This document shows, piece by piece, positions 10,601 through 23,172 of a DNA stretch of 64,000 bases; the first letter of the stretch is position 1; every line of letters begins with the position of its first letter. The stretch is from Gorsachius magnificus. Taxonomy: Eukaryota > Chordata > Aves > Pelecaniformes > Ardeidae. The translations under genes and the position numbers were made by a program. Location of the stretch: positions 32,075,007 through 32,139,006 of the forward strand of contig CM067086.1 in NCBI GenBank assembly GCA_034008185.1. The letters are read 5' to 3'. The notes below the pieces were generated by a model, which saw only the letters and a list, made by a program, of their open reading frames with translations, searched no databases and was not told where the DNA came from.

Positions 10601-13600
10601 ACTTGTCTACTCTCATTTGATTTTTCCTCTTGCTTAATACACCGTTCATCACACTGAGCATTTGTTCCGCTGGCCTGTTTGCTCCTAGTAAACAGGGAAT
10701 AAGTTCTGGTTTACATACCCAAAAGTTTTGAACAAACATTTTGTATTCTGTAAAGAAGTATTCTAACATAGAACAGAAAAACCAAGCTATTTCAGAGGCC
10801 TGGAGTCTCCTGTGATATTATGAGATGTACAGGACGTTTTTACTTTGGATCCAAAGGTCATGAAATATGTTCATCAAGTACGATCTATTCCTCTCTTCAA
10901 AAAGCTATTAAATTCCACACTTGTAGAATTTAAAGGCGTGTAACTGCAATAGTTCCTCATGCAGATCATGTCACAAACAGAGGGATCAAAGAGGTTGAGT
11001 AAGTGCTTTCTAATCCCTCTAGATGGCAATGCTTCCAGATCAGGAACTCACATACTGCAGAACCATCAAAGATAATTTCCTTTGGTTGTGGAATATTCTC
11101 AGAGCCTGAATGAAGAGTGCATTGGCATGCTTCTCTTCTGTGTTTTACAACCCAGCATGAATACCCACTTTATTTTTCCAAGACAACCACTGAATACAAA
11201 CAGCATCACTCAACAGAATACTTCTGATGGGACACAGTTTTAAAGCCATAAAACTCCTTTCCAGTAAGCCTCCTTTTCCTAGGGTACACCTGCAAAAGTT
11301 GAGCTGATTTTTCTGACTCAAGTGTTGTCAATTTAAAAATGGTATTTTTATCTTATCACTGGTAAGAGTGAAACAGGCAGGTCCAAACAACTCTCCCTTA
11401 GCCATTTTCACATTAAGATACCATGGCTATAAGCCAGAAGCCCACTTGCACTACCACTGTCAGAGGCTTGTAAGCTTAAAACCAGTTTTTGTTGTGTTAG
11501 CCTGATAATAACTCAGATCTATTGCTAGTGGTGGGCAAGAACTCTTCATGCTCCCGCTAGGACTTCCCCCCTCCCCTTACTCTTATCCTTGTGGAATATC
11601 TAGTAAGAATCCACATCTGGAATGACTGCAGTGTACACTGGTGTTGGGGGACAAGGAGATTCAGTTCATGCACAAGGTGACTGTTAAAAGTGATCTTTTT
11701 ACTCTGAAGAACAGGCACTGAGGCCACAAGCAACTCAAGTTATGTCTGGGGGAAAGTAAAACTCCCTGACATAGAAAACACAAATTACTATGGAAAAATG
11801 TGAAGTAAGTGCCTGCTGCTGTGAATCGCTGCTCTTGCCTCAAGCCACCTAACAGAAGCTGAAGAAAGGGGAAAGTTAGGTGATAGAATTAACCTCCTGC
11901 ATGACATCTCCTACCCAGGAAAATATACCCACTGCAAAAGTCATCTGTATACATGCATCACCACATTAACAGATTAAGATTGATACTCTTCCTAAGCAAC
12001 CTCAATCTTCAGCACATCACCTTTGTGTTCTCACTGGAATCCGTGAGACACTCTGTAAACACTTCTACCACTTTAAAGAGTGCTAGTGTTTATGGGGTCA
12101 ACCATCCAGGCTTTGTACAAAATCTAGTCTTTTTTCTAAGTCTACAGTTTGAACATTAAGGATTTCCAGACTTTGAGTCAGCCTGGTAGAATAAGAGGAT
12201 GACAATTTTAAGGGCATATCTCTGCCCTGGGAGGAGGCAGCCTTTGTCCAGTGTCAAGTGGTTCCTTCACTTCCTGTCATCTGGTTTTGGGTGAGGCATC
12301 ACAGAGCATAGCTGAAACTAAATAGGCAACTTCCAGCACAGATAGCCAGGACAATGAGTGAATTCTTAGCACGTCCTGTTCCATGTAGCAAAGCTCACCT
12401 TTAGCAAGCCGTCAAACCAATGGGAAGAGAGAAGAGCTTTCCTAGGCTTGAGCACTCCTAAGGGACTTAAATCATACATACACCTTTCTGCAGCTTTAGT
12501 AACTCTGGTCAGATGCATCAGAGACCTGACAGGTCAACTTAAGCTCCCTGTATCTGTGCAGTTCTTGAATCTTAAAGATGCAATTTTACAACTTTGACAT
12601 TTCTGTGTATTACACCCTGGCTTGGGGGTGCTGTTTTAAGTATTAAAAAGACAACAAAAACTGTGTTTGCACTATATAGGGGTCCTACACAAAAATACAT
12701 GTCCTTTCCAGTATTGTAGGGGTGGAACAAATTGTTACCTTAATCACAATCCTTCTCTACATCAAGTGAAAGTTTCAGCAAGTCATAATTTAACAGTCTA
12801 TGCAACTTTTATGCAGAAACATATATCGCCAATATAAATGCAGAAAGCTAGCAGTCATGCCAAAAAAAATGTGAAATTCTTATAATCCAGCCAAATCAAG
12901 ATAATTTCTTGCCAAGCAGCTGAAATGGAAATGCACCAGTGCAGATGGACTTCTCTGCCAGGTTTTCACACCCTTTTCCAGTTCTATGCATGGAGATCCC
13001 ACAGCTGTTAAGAAAAAACCCAACTTTTTAAACCAAATTAGCAAAAGTGAGTTCTCACTCTTCATTGCCTTCATTTTAAGAAACAGCAACAATGTGCTCC
13101 TTTCGGATATAACAATGCACAAACACTTGGACACGGACCAAAGCATGGAAAATTTTCCTTAAAAAGATGAAAATGTGCCTCAGTGCTGAACATGAAAGGA
13201 CTCTGTACTGCTTAAGGAGCTGTTAACTGCAAAAGTTGGCTTGCACTGTCACTGAAGTGATTTTTCCCTTCCTACATCAACTATTCTGTATGCTGTACAG
13301 ACGCAGGCAGTGTTTACTGCAACACTGCATTCCAGGCATCATCCAGATAGGATGAGAAGCCTTTCCCTGCGCCTTCTGGAAGGCATTAGTTCCCCCCCCT
13401 GCTCCCTCCTCACATCTCCCTCGCAGGTGCGTCAACATGAAAAAAAGCCACTCAAGCCCCAAGGACTTTGTGGTCCAGTGTAGTCGGTGCATTTGTATGG
13501 CAGCACAATTCCTCGCCCTGCGAGAAAGCCTATCCCACGCACAGACAGCTGGAAGTAACTCTGACCCCCGTGACACAATTCAAAGCCTCCTCTGTTTGGC

Positions 13601-14269
13601 TTTTTGATTCCTGATTGACACATTCACTGCCAGGCGGAGATAAATGCTGCTGGGAGGACAATGTTGATCCGCTCTGACTATTCTTGTGAAGGACTTTTTC
13701 AGAATAATAAACAAAAAACATTGGTGTGCTTAAGTGCCTGAATAGAACTGGAGATAGACAGAGAGGGGACCAGAGTGCTTTACAGAGGCTGGCAAGTCGA
13801 TTGAAGAGTTAATTGTCTGGGTGTACAATGAGTTTATTCTGACAGCAAACAAAGAGCTCTCTCTTCCCGGGCCTGGTCCCTCAAAAGCAAACGTGTCAAA
13901 AGGGGTCTGGAGCAGCACGCTGTATTGATAGTGATGCTCTGGGATTCAGTGGCTTTAAAATCATTGAATCCCGAGATTCAGATAGGATCTCTCTAAAATC
14001 CAAAGTCCTTATTTACTGCTTAAGTTCTCAAAGTACTTCTACATTAATTAGCCAAAACAAACCTGCCCTCTAAATTCTCACTCTTTGTAGCTTTCAGCAA
14101 ACAGCTCCTTTTAATAAATAAAGGCACAGCACAATATTACCCTTCAGACACAATGCTGTAGACACCTTCCCCAAAATAAGACCCAGTTTTCTATTATTTC
14201 CAATTATCTATCATTTAACAGGAGTCAGTTTAACCAAAACAAGTGGCCCTGAATGTCTCATACTTGGGA

Positions 14270-14430
14270 AGATACAGAATCCCAGTCCACATTTGGACCT
14301 GCATTTCAGAGCTTGCACTGTAATAGGTCAAACCAACACAATGTCTAAACACACCCCCTGCCTCTGGGAAAGTTCAGATCCAGATTCAGATTTGAACTTT
14401 GCAGGTTGAACCAAGCCCTATGGTAATTAC
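14270..14430. repeat. Possible ancient repeat fragment
   Basis: The sequence ctctgggaaagttcagatcc, agattcagatttgaactttg and caggttgaaccaagcccta has the look of an old retroposon segment common in sauropsid genomes (alternating gttcagatcc/gattcaga words). I cannot name the family. Confidence 0.33.
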
Positions 14431-14814
14431 CACTTAAATACCTGACTCACTTCTGTAAGTTACGCAAACCTTTCTGGGGAGAAGAAAAAAAAAAAAATCT
14501 TCCTAGTACCGCTGCATGGAGGACAAAGCAACTGAACACTAAGCCCCTTTTATCACTTTGATGGCAAAACTCTCTATGGATTTTGATGCCAGTACTGAGG
14601 GAGACATACATGTTATTCCAGGAACAAGCAGCAGCCATGAAGGCTCAGAGAATCAAGCTGAGCTGGTTGTGAACTTTCCAGTGATGTAAGTTTGCTTCAG
14701 TACTTGTGAAAAGTTGTTGGTTTAACCCACTCATAGAAATGTAGCATTCCAAATAATATTTTTCCTTAGGTATATGGGCATGCTTCCAAGCAGAAGACAA
14801 AGCAAGAACCTTAG

Positions 14815-14965
14815 AATAAAGTCAGCAGTTAGAGCACTCACCTAACTCAAACTTGAGACCCCCCCACTTTGCTCTCCCCTTTTTCAAGCTAAGATCCCAG
14901 TGCTACCAACTACAGTGCTATCAACTAATTTGGGAGGATAGCAGGGAGCCACATGTTTATTTGAT
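14815..14965 (+). repeat. Possible ancient tRNA-like repeat fragment
   Basis: cagttagagcactcacctaa followed by acttgagacccccccactttgc resembles the start of an old repeat whose copies read gttagagcactcacctgggatgtgggagaccc. The promoter-like word gttagagcactcac is tRNA-box-like, but the segment cannot fold into a tRNA. This is a weak call. Confidence 0.28.
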
Positions 14966-16356
14966 CTCTCTGTTGTTCTAGCGAGTAATAAAGAAGGGGT
15001 CCGAAACCTGTGAAATAAGATTTCTTCATTTTCAGCCAGTTTCTCTCCAAATTGTGAACAGTAAACGGCAGTCTTAACCAATTCTGCAGGCTTGAAGCTT
15101 TGGACAAGAAGCAGCAGTATCTCTCAAGTAGCCTGAATATGAAGTAATTCAGAACAAGGAACCTCACGCAGTCCTGCTGTTTTGAGCTTAACTAGCATTT
15201 CCAGTTCATTTTTGGGCCAAAGTCCAACACCAAGACCTTCTTTTCTTTCAAAGCAATTTGTCCATAAGAGATGGGCAGAGAAGCAGATGATCAGATTTCA
15301 ATTTGGTTAATAGGCTATTTCTAAGGCCAAGTACAAGGAAGCATGGATGGAGAGGACCTGTGATTGAACATAGGCTTACCTTATGCAGTTTTACAATTTT
15401 CAGACTCCACAGCCAAATTCCTACCCAAAAGGCAAAACAGGTCTCTTCAAAGATTTGGAAGCAATGCGAAAATAAACACCCAAGGCCAGTTTTGAACCTT
15501 ATCTGCTACAAAGGAGAAGCAGGTAATAAAGGTCAGGGTAGTTTGAGATCATCTCCAGTTTAGAGTTGCACAAAAAGCTTTGTTTTGATCAATGTGGAAT
15601 GACTCTCAAGCTGTGAAGGCATTGTCCCCCCGCCATCTTCAGAGACTTGTTATTCCCACCCTCCCCCAACACTCCCCACAGCAGTTTCATTTGTGAAGCT
15701 AGACAGAAATCATGTGGCATCGTATGACTTAGAAATACACCCTGTTGTCATCAGCCCTGACCTACAGAACCAAGCCTTAACTCCTTCAGTTATGTCCCTT
15801 CCCTAAAGAGAACGGCATCTGGCTTGATTTAAAGTCAAAACCTTCGATTCCTTCCCAGAGTGGCTCAAATTGCCAGGAGCAGGAAAAAAAAAAGGAAAAA
15901 ACTTAAGAATCTCATTATCATCCATTCAAAGGCTCTTGAGGGACCTATAAGATGCAAGTCATATGTATTTTTGTTAATCTACCATTTCCACAGTATCAGA
16001 TTTGATCATTTCTCTCTTTGAGCTGAGTTCCTCCCTTCCCGCATAGGCAGTGTTGCAACTCTTTGGAAAAAGGCACTATTTCCCTGGTATTGATGCATCT
16101 CTTCTATCCTGCTGCTGTTCTTGCCACCCAGCTGAGATAATGATCAAAAAAGTAATTTCTTAATGACTGTATAAACTATGCAATACTTTCATCTTGAAAA
16201 ACAAGCACGTTTCCCAACCCCACTGTGTCAGAATTCATCCTCCTTTGTATATTTCATACACCTCATGAAATCAGCTATGCAGCAGCTGGGACAGCACTAA
16301 AATCCCTCTTTGGCCTAGACTCCATCAGCCCCACTGTCCAGCTTGCCTAGAAACGC

Positions 16357-16385
16357 TACATGTAAGTGCCATACACTTACATGTA
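16357..16385. repeat. Perfect 12-base inverted repeat with 5-base loop
   Basis: TACATGTAAGTG at 16357-16368 is followed after CCATA by its exact reverse complement CACTTACATGTA at 16374-16385. The stem does not extend beyond these arms. It is too short for a microRNA precursor. Confidence 0.9.
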
Positions 16386-19018
16386 AACCTGTTGATTTCA
16401 CAGCAGATAATCTCAGAACATAGAATTTTGCAGCACACAAGGTGCAAGCCCATCCTCACCAGCCACACATGCATGGTTAAAAGACTCCAGTTCAACTGCT
16501 TGTTGAGGAATGAGAAGTGGAGCAAAGCTCAGAGCCCCAGCTCAGTTTCTGGCTCTACTTTGGTCACCTGGTAGGTTTTCAGAGAGGATCACAGCCCGCC
16601 TGTCATAGCAGACCAAGGTTTCACAGCTTCTAGCAGTGTTCTGCAGAGCTGAAGATGAGGACCCGCAACGACCACTGAGTGTAGCTATTTTTCTTACGTA
16701 CCAGCAGCAATTTCAGTGGTGTAAAAAGCTCAGCTACAATGACACACAGGAAGGCTATCGGAATACCTTCAAACGTAAAGAACTTACATACGCTGCAGGA
16801 AGAGGCTCCCTATGGAAGCAAAGAATATTTTTCATTCAGCTGCGTACTTGGCTGTCCTTCAAAAGTCTAATGTCATCCCCCTACTGATATAAATACCCAA
16901 GGAGAAGTGGAGGGATAGCTAAAAGAACCAAGGGGATTGGATGGCTTTTGGGACTGGTCATAAAACGTAGCATCAAAAACAACCTGTTACCAAAAATCAT
17001 GACTACCTGATGCTTGCTGAAGAATTGTAACATATTTCCTAATGGACAATGGCAGCTGGCTGTGGGGATGGCACTCAGTTTCAAAACTGAGTCTCCAAGG
17101 CTCATTTTGACCAGACATACACCTTCACGGGTCAACTGGCGTAGACAAGGCTTGCTGTGGTAAATGCAACTCAGCAATTATATGGCTGTAAATCCAGCAC
17201 TTCCCTTTTTCTCTGGAGAAAAGGATCAAGGTAATAAGAGGAGAGGAAGAATAGGAATAACTTTATTCTTTGAGGAGATAAACAATTGAAAGTGAATAGA
17301 GCAGCTGTAATATGCAGTGAATAAAGAACAATTAGGCCCTGCATCTGTGTAAAAAAAAGTTGTATCCAAGTGCATATCAATATAGCCTACAACCAACTTA
17401 TTTGGAAAAGGTCATGCCAATCCACAGAAGGGATGTTAGGCCATTGTGTCCCAAGGAGCACCGTCCATAGTAATAAAGGGAGAAAAGGGAGGTGAGCCAG
17501 AAGAGACAGTACAGTACATGGCTGCTCCAGGCAGTCCTGGCACTGAGATTCACGGGGAAAGTGGAAAAGGACAGGCAGAACAGAGAAAAACAGAGCAGCA
17601 ATATTCAAAGGGCTGGGTAAATCACAGTCCCCCTTCAGCAAGAGTTGGAGTACGCACTATTAGGAATGTTTGGGTTTTTTGTTGGTTTTTTTTTCCCAGA
17701 GCAGAAACACCTCTAAAGTGCCAGTGATATTTGCACTGTGGAGTGAGTGATGAGATCAAGGAATCAGCAACAGCCAGCACTGAGAAAGTTTAAAAATAGA
17801 TCGAAGGAGGGGAAGAGGAGGAAGAGAGGCTTACTTTTTTTTTTATAGCTTCCTACTTGGTAGAAGAATACATTTTTATCTCACCCTGTAAGTACTACAA
17901 GTATGATAGATACTGCAGGATTTTAAACCACAGTTCCTTAATTTTGAACCATCTTCCATTTGGTTCACTGCCTTGAGTGACAGTTGAAATAAAACAGGGA
18001 GCAAAAAAGTTTCCTATATAGAAATACTTCATTTAAGACACTATATCTCATAGCAAGATTTTAGCACTTGACATTGCCCCAAACTTGGAGAGAAGTTTGC
18101 AGAAAACTCTATAGCACTGTCAACAGCTGCCTGATCACATTTGGCAAAAGCAACCACCACCATATGATCATTTAGTTTAGCCTCTCTGGTTTGATTCTAC
18201 CTACAATATATCACATCTTCTTTCAGGAGCCTCTGCTTTGATGTGAAGTATTCTGCTTCCCATGCAACACACATACACCCTCCTTGACTAGCTCTCCCAA
18301 AAAGCTGCTTGGAGTCCACAATCAGCTCCACCTTGCCACTTCCAGGCTGGGTAAGAGGCCAGATACCTGTAGCTGTGGAAAGGGGAGCACATCTGAAAAG
18401 CCCACAAGGACACTGTGATTCTGATCTTAGACTGCTTTTCTGAATGGTTATGCAAGCTTCATATGAGTAACTATCAGATCCCTAGCTTTGGGAACATTTT
18501 AGAAGCTATTTGAAATATATGGTGGCCTGGGGCAAGGGGCATGAAGGCTGCTTTTGGAATCTCACAGTCTCTCTTCCCTCTCTCCCCAACATCACACACA
18601 TTCCCTTTCACTCCTCTCTTTCCAGCTCTGGCCTCTTCAGGGTAAAGACTCTATAAATTCCCCCACATCTTCAAGGAATACAGCCTATAAGTGGGGGGTG
18701 GAGACAGCAGCAAATTTCCCAGATCAATGGCCATTTGAAATTCAGACATATGGCTGAAGCCCTACAGCTGCATGTGTTAATTACCACACGTGTCCCCTGT
18801 AAAGCAGTTTGTTAAACACAGAAAGAAAACAGAAGAGAAAAAAGCCGTTCCAAGGGATTAAGTAAATAGTCTAAATTTTTGACCCTGCTCCCCCAGACAC
18901 ATGCCTGTGTATAAGAACACAAGCTCCCTTCCTTTCTCCTGACCAACACCTGCATGCTGAGGAAGCACAAGACCCCTTCCATCTCTAGCCATGTGCATTG
19001 AACCCATCTCAAAGTGTA

Positions 19019-19092
19019 CTTTCCCCCTTCCAGCTCCCCCTTCTCCCTGCCCAGCCCCTTCTCTCTCCAGCCCCTCTCCCTTTCTCCTCTAA
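19019..19092 (+). repeat. Pyrimidine-rich low-complexity block
   Basis: The block is nearly all C and T on the plus strand (words such as ttcccccttccag, ctcccccttctccc and ttctctctccagcccctctcc). It is a purine tract in the sense direction of SMOC1, so it is not a splice-acceptor pyrimidine tract for that gene. Confidence 0.75.
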
Positions 19093-22000
19093 AGGACTAA
19101 TTCCTGGCTGACAACCAGACTAGTCTTGGGCTTACAATACGCCTTTTCATTTCCTCGCAGGCAAAGAGAATGGGTCACTCGCTGCTATGTCTGTATTGCA
19201 TGTGTGCAAATGAGGGAAGGGGGAAAAACCTAACTATTTTTCACTGCTTGTTTCTGCAGGTTTTTTTTCCCCCAGGATCATTAAGAGTAGAGATTCATTC
19301 AGAGCTTTAGTGGGTGAGCACAACTCTGCTCTCTAACTATACTGGCCCAGCTAGTTCACCCCCAAATCTGCATTCAGTCTAAAGTAGTTTTTGATTTGAT
19401 TATGAAACTGAAGGAATGCCTTTTCTATATGAGAGAAGGAATGGGAAGAATGGAGGGAGGCAGATAGGCAGGGTAACTGAATAGTGCTAGAAGGACCTCC
19501 AAAGGATCTAATACGCTTCAGAAGGAAATCTGTATGCACAGAAGCAAGTCTTAAAAAAGTACACAGGGTACAAGTGACACCACATTCTCAAAACTAAAAT
19601 CTTTTTATTTTAAGAGGAAGAAGGTCATTCCTCAAAGTTACAGACTGCCAGATATCTACCATGCCAGATTGACTGTTCAAAACGAGCCTGAGACAACTGA
19701 TCTTAAGAACCATCATCATCTAAAGGCGTATTTTTGAGCAGCTGAACAGTCAAGATGAAACCTGTCAAGTCCTTACACTTGAGAATTGCTTTGCTGCAGC
19801 ACCTAAAGGTCACATCAGAATCTGAGCACCAAGCTGAGCACAGTGACATATAATAAGAGACATGGACACAGCCCAGAGAAATTCAGTCTGTCAGGAAGTC
19901 TTCTCCCATCCATAGCCTGTATCAAAGCATGGTGCAATACATCTCCCTTGCTGTTAACATAAAACAAAACCCCAGATGAGCACAGGGAGAGAAGCTATTA
20001 TTCCAGCTAGATCTATTCTAAAGCAGCTTTAATTCCCATAGGTGCCATCTCAGGAACTTGAACAAACATTGTGGTTGCCTTTCCAGCTTTCCCCTACCTT
20101 ATTTACAAGCACACATGCTCTGCAAGCATTTGAGCTTTCCCATCACAATTTTGTAGTTTCTCTTACAGAGAAACCTTGAGGGAGCTCATGGAGCAAAGGA
20201 GTGGAAAGGAAAGTACTTCCAGTCCCTCAAATGAACCCCTGCACCCACAAAATACATTTCCTGGTGCATTACATTGATTTGAAAGAAAACACCACTAACA
20301 TTCAGATGTCTAGAGTCTTTTGCAGGATGCGAATAGTCAAACAAAATAGGGTCATGTTAGGCTGGTACAAGAAAATAACTTCCAGCTTCACTTATCTGCA
20401 AACCCAGCAATTTGTCCAATTTATCCTCAGGTTTGAAACAGCTACTGAAGACAGGAAGTCTAGGACTATTAATTTCAAAGTTATAATGATGCTATTTTAA
20501 AGGTTCTAGAGAAATACATAGCATAACAGTACAACATCTTGGCATGCTGATCCAGACACTCAAAGAGCATGGGAAGAATTTTTTTAACAACTCTTTAAAA
20601 AAAGAAAAGGTGTTGAGGCCATATAGCTACGAAGTATTTAAATGACAAAAACAACCCACAGACCCCAGAACTATTCCATTTCTCTGCAAGCTGTAATTGG
20701 TCAGACACCAGAAATCCATGTATAGCACATAAACAGTTAATAATACCTTAACAGATGTTGCTTAATCAATTGTTAGTCTGCTTATTAGATCTACTCACCA
20801 GGCTGCTCAATACCATGACTTAATAATTTAAAAACCTTTACAGCTGTCCTTAAGACATTACAGACATGAGTAGTCTGTAGATTGCTATAATAACACTTGT
20901 AAACTACAATTTTATTAAGTCATATTATATAGACTAACCTACCGATTAGAACTGTTGCTCTCTAGATGAAAGCTGAATTCTTGCATTATATCAAACAAAA
21001 TACACTTTAAAACAGAATCTGCCTTCTGCTTAAACTTGCCAATGAAACTTTCTTCAGCCTCAAATTTGATACATATGTTCTGAGGCCCACAAAAAAAAAG
21101 TCTTGATGAAAACTAAACAATTTCAGACAAGTCAGTGATGTTGGGACCCAAAAGGATTGTTTTTAATTCTACTGCTTATGTAGCAAATTTGAGGTTGATT
21201 TTTTTCTTCTAGACCTTAATATTTAAAAAAATCTGTTTGATTTATGAGATATTTCTAAGTGTTTCTTAGATCACTGCTCTACTCTGGAAAAGTCATCCAG
21301 TATACACAGTATTGCAAAATTACATTCCTCTGTTCTGACAAAAATTGATCACAACTCCCAGTTAAAAGCTGGGTTCTCCATCTTATAAAAATCTGTAATA
21401 TTGGCAAACTACAAGCTGCCATATACGTGTGACATTTATTTGCTTTCTATAATTACATTTAACTGACTTGACTGCCTCAGTAAACTTGTATTTCTTTCAC
21501 CTTACTGATTAAGGTCATACAATATTTCTCTACATTTCCTGTATCCTCCCCAAGCTACTAAAGAAAGACATCACAAAGCATTTACTCAGTATTTAAGAGG
21601 CTGGAAAGGCAGGAATAATTGGACACTTGAAGCTTGGCTTGTGTAACAGCACAGCTCTGTTTCAGATTTGATCAGTACCTGGCTGAATCCAGAAAGAACT
21701 GGAGAAGGTAAGACCAAAGTCCCAGTCTAGGGTTTTCGTCACATTTCAACTTGACGTTTTTGTCAAGATATTACCTGTCTTCCGAGACGTACTAACTACT
21801 GTGGAGGCAGTGTGCTCCCCTCCTTGCGAGCAGGCAGCAGGTGAATTAGTGCCAGCTGCACCTGACTTCTTACCACCAGCAGACAAAGCTTCCAGGTCTC
21901 CATGCACAAACAGTTCCATTTATTTACATCAGCACAAGCCGTCCTCCACTTGGGTTTGCCTGAGGAGAGCATTCACCCCTTACTGCTCAGTCTAATTACT

Positions 22001-23155
22001 GACTCAGACTAATGGCTCATTACTGATTCAAATTGCTCAGTCTACTGGCTGCACAACTAGGCCATTAACATTTTCTAGAGGTAAGACTCTTGGAAACCAG
22101 CAGGAAGAGAGCGACAGAATGGGCCAACTTGCCCACAACTGCAGCAGAGAATTTCCCTGCAATGAAGCCTGCCTTCAAGCCCATTTCTCACAGTTAAACC
22201 CACAAAAAGGAACCCAATTCTAGGTGTTTAATTGACAAGAGTTTTAAGTTGTTCATCTTAGGTTCCTCAAATTGCTTCAGTGTTTTCTTGTAGGCTGCAG
22301 ACTCATTGGGGCAAAGCTTTTCACAACTCTATACAAGAATCATGTCTACATGTAAGATAGCAAGTGTAAAACGAGCTCAGCCCAGGCTTTGCCTTCTGTG
22401 GGACCAGCAGAGCTTACATTTCACCATCACTGTACCTGCCCCAGGTTCAGGGAATTGCAGATGCTATTGCCAGCTTTTGCAATAGGGAAACAAAGCAAGT
22501 CAAAACAGGCCTGGAACTTTATGCACTGCAAGAGACTTTATGAAAGAAAAAGGGAGTTCATACCACTCAAGACTGCTCATGTCTGACACTGACAGTTTAT
22601 CCAGCCCATATTTACCCTGTACTTGCATCAACTTTTAATCCCAGATTATAGAACCAAGCCTCCCTTCCCATTTCCTTCATTCAGTTGATTTAAAAATGGC
22701 ACACCACCTCTCAAGTGTCCAGATCGGTTATCCACCAGCAAACCAGTATCCCCGCTTAGATATTTTTCTTCACTCATTTTCAACCTCTCCACTTTTAATT
22801 CACTCGGTTTAAGAAGGAAGACCAAGTGACTTTATGAAGACAAGCAATGACATGGCTGCTCTTTACATCTGTCTCCTGACCAACCTACTTTTTAAACCCT
22901 TCTTGGTGACTGCAAAAGACACTACTCATGACTGCAGTATGCCAAATCTGTAGCTTTGAGTTCCTAAAGCCCCAGCATTCCTCACATAAAGAAAATAAAG
23001 TTTTGGTTTGTGTTTGCTTGTTTTGTTTCAAACGTGTGGCACAATTTCCCTTTGCCTGGAAAGGAACATTCTGCATTCTTTAGGCAGGGAAGAAATCCAG
23101 TCATGTTGGCTCCAAGGATGTCTTTCACTCATTCTTAAAACATTAACAACCTCCC

Positions 23156-23172
23156 GGGGGGGGAGGGGGGGG
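23156..23172 (+). repeat. G-run (two G8 tracts separated by A)
   Basis: Eight G, one A and eight more G form an almost pure guanine tract in an AT-rich intron. It is prone to length variation and can form G-quadruplex structure, but there is no sign that it is part of a gene feature. Confidence 0.85.

Noticed and set aside
14815..14890. tRNA gene suggested by a box-like gttagagcactcacc
   Set aside because: No cloverleaf can be drawn: there is no matching acceptor stem or T-loop at the right distance.
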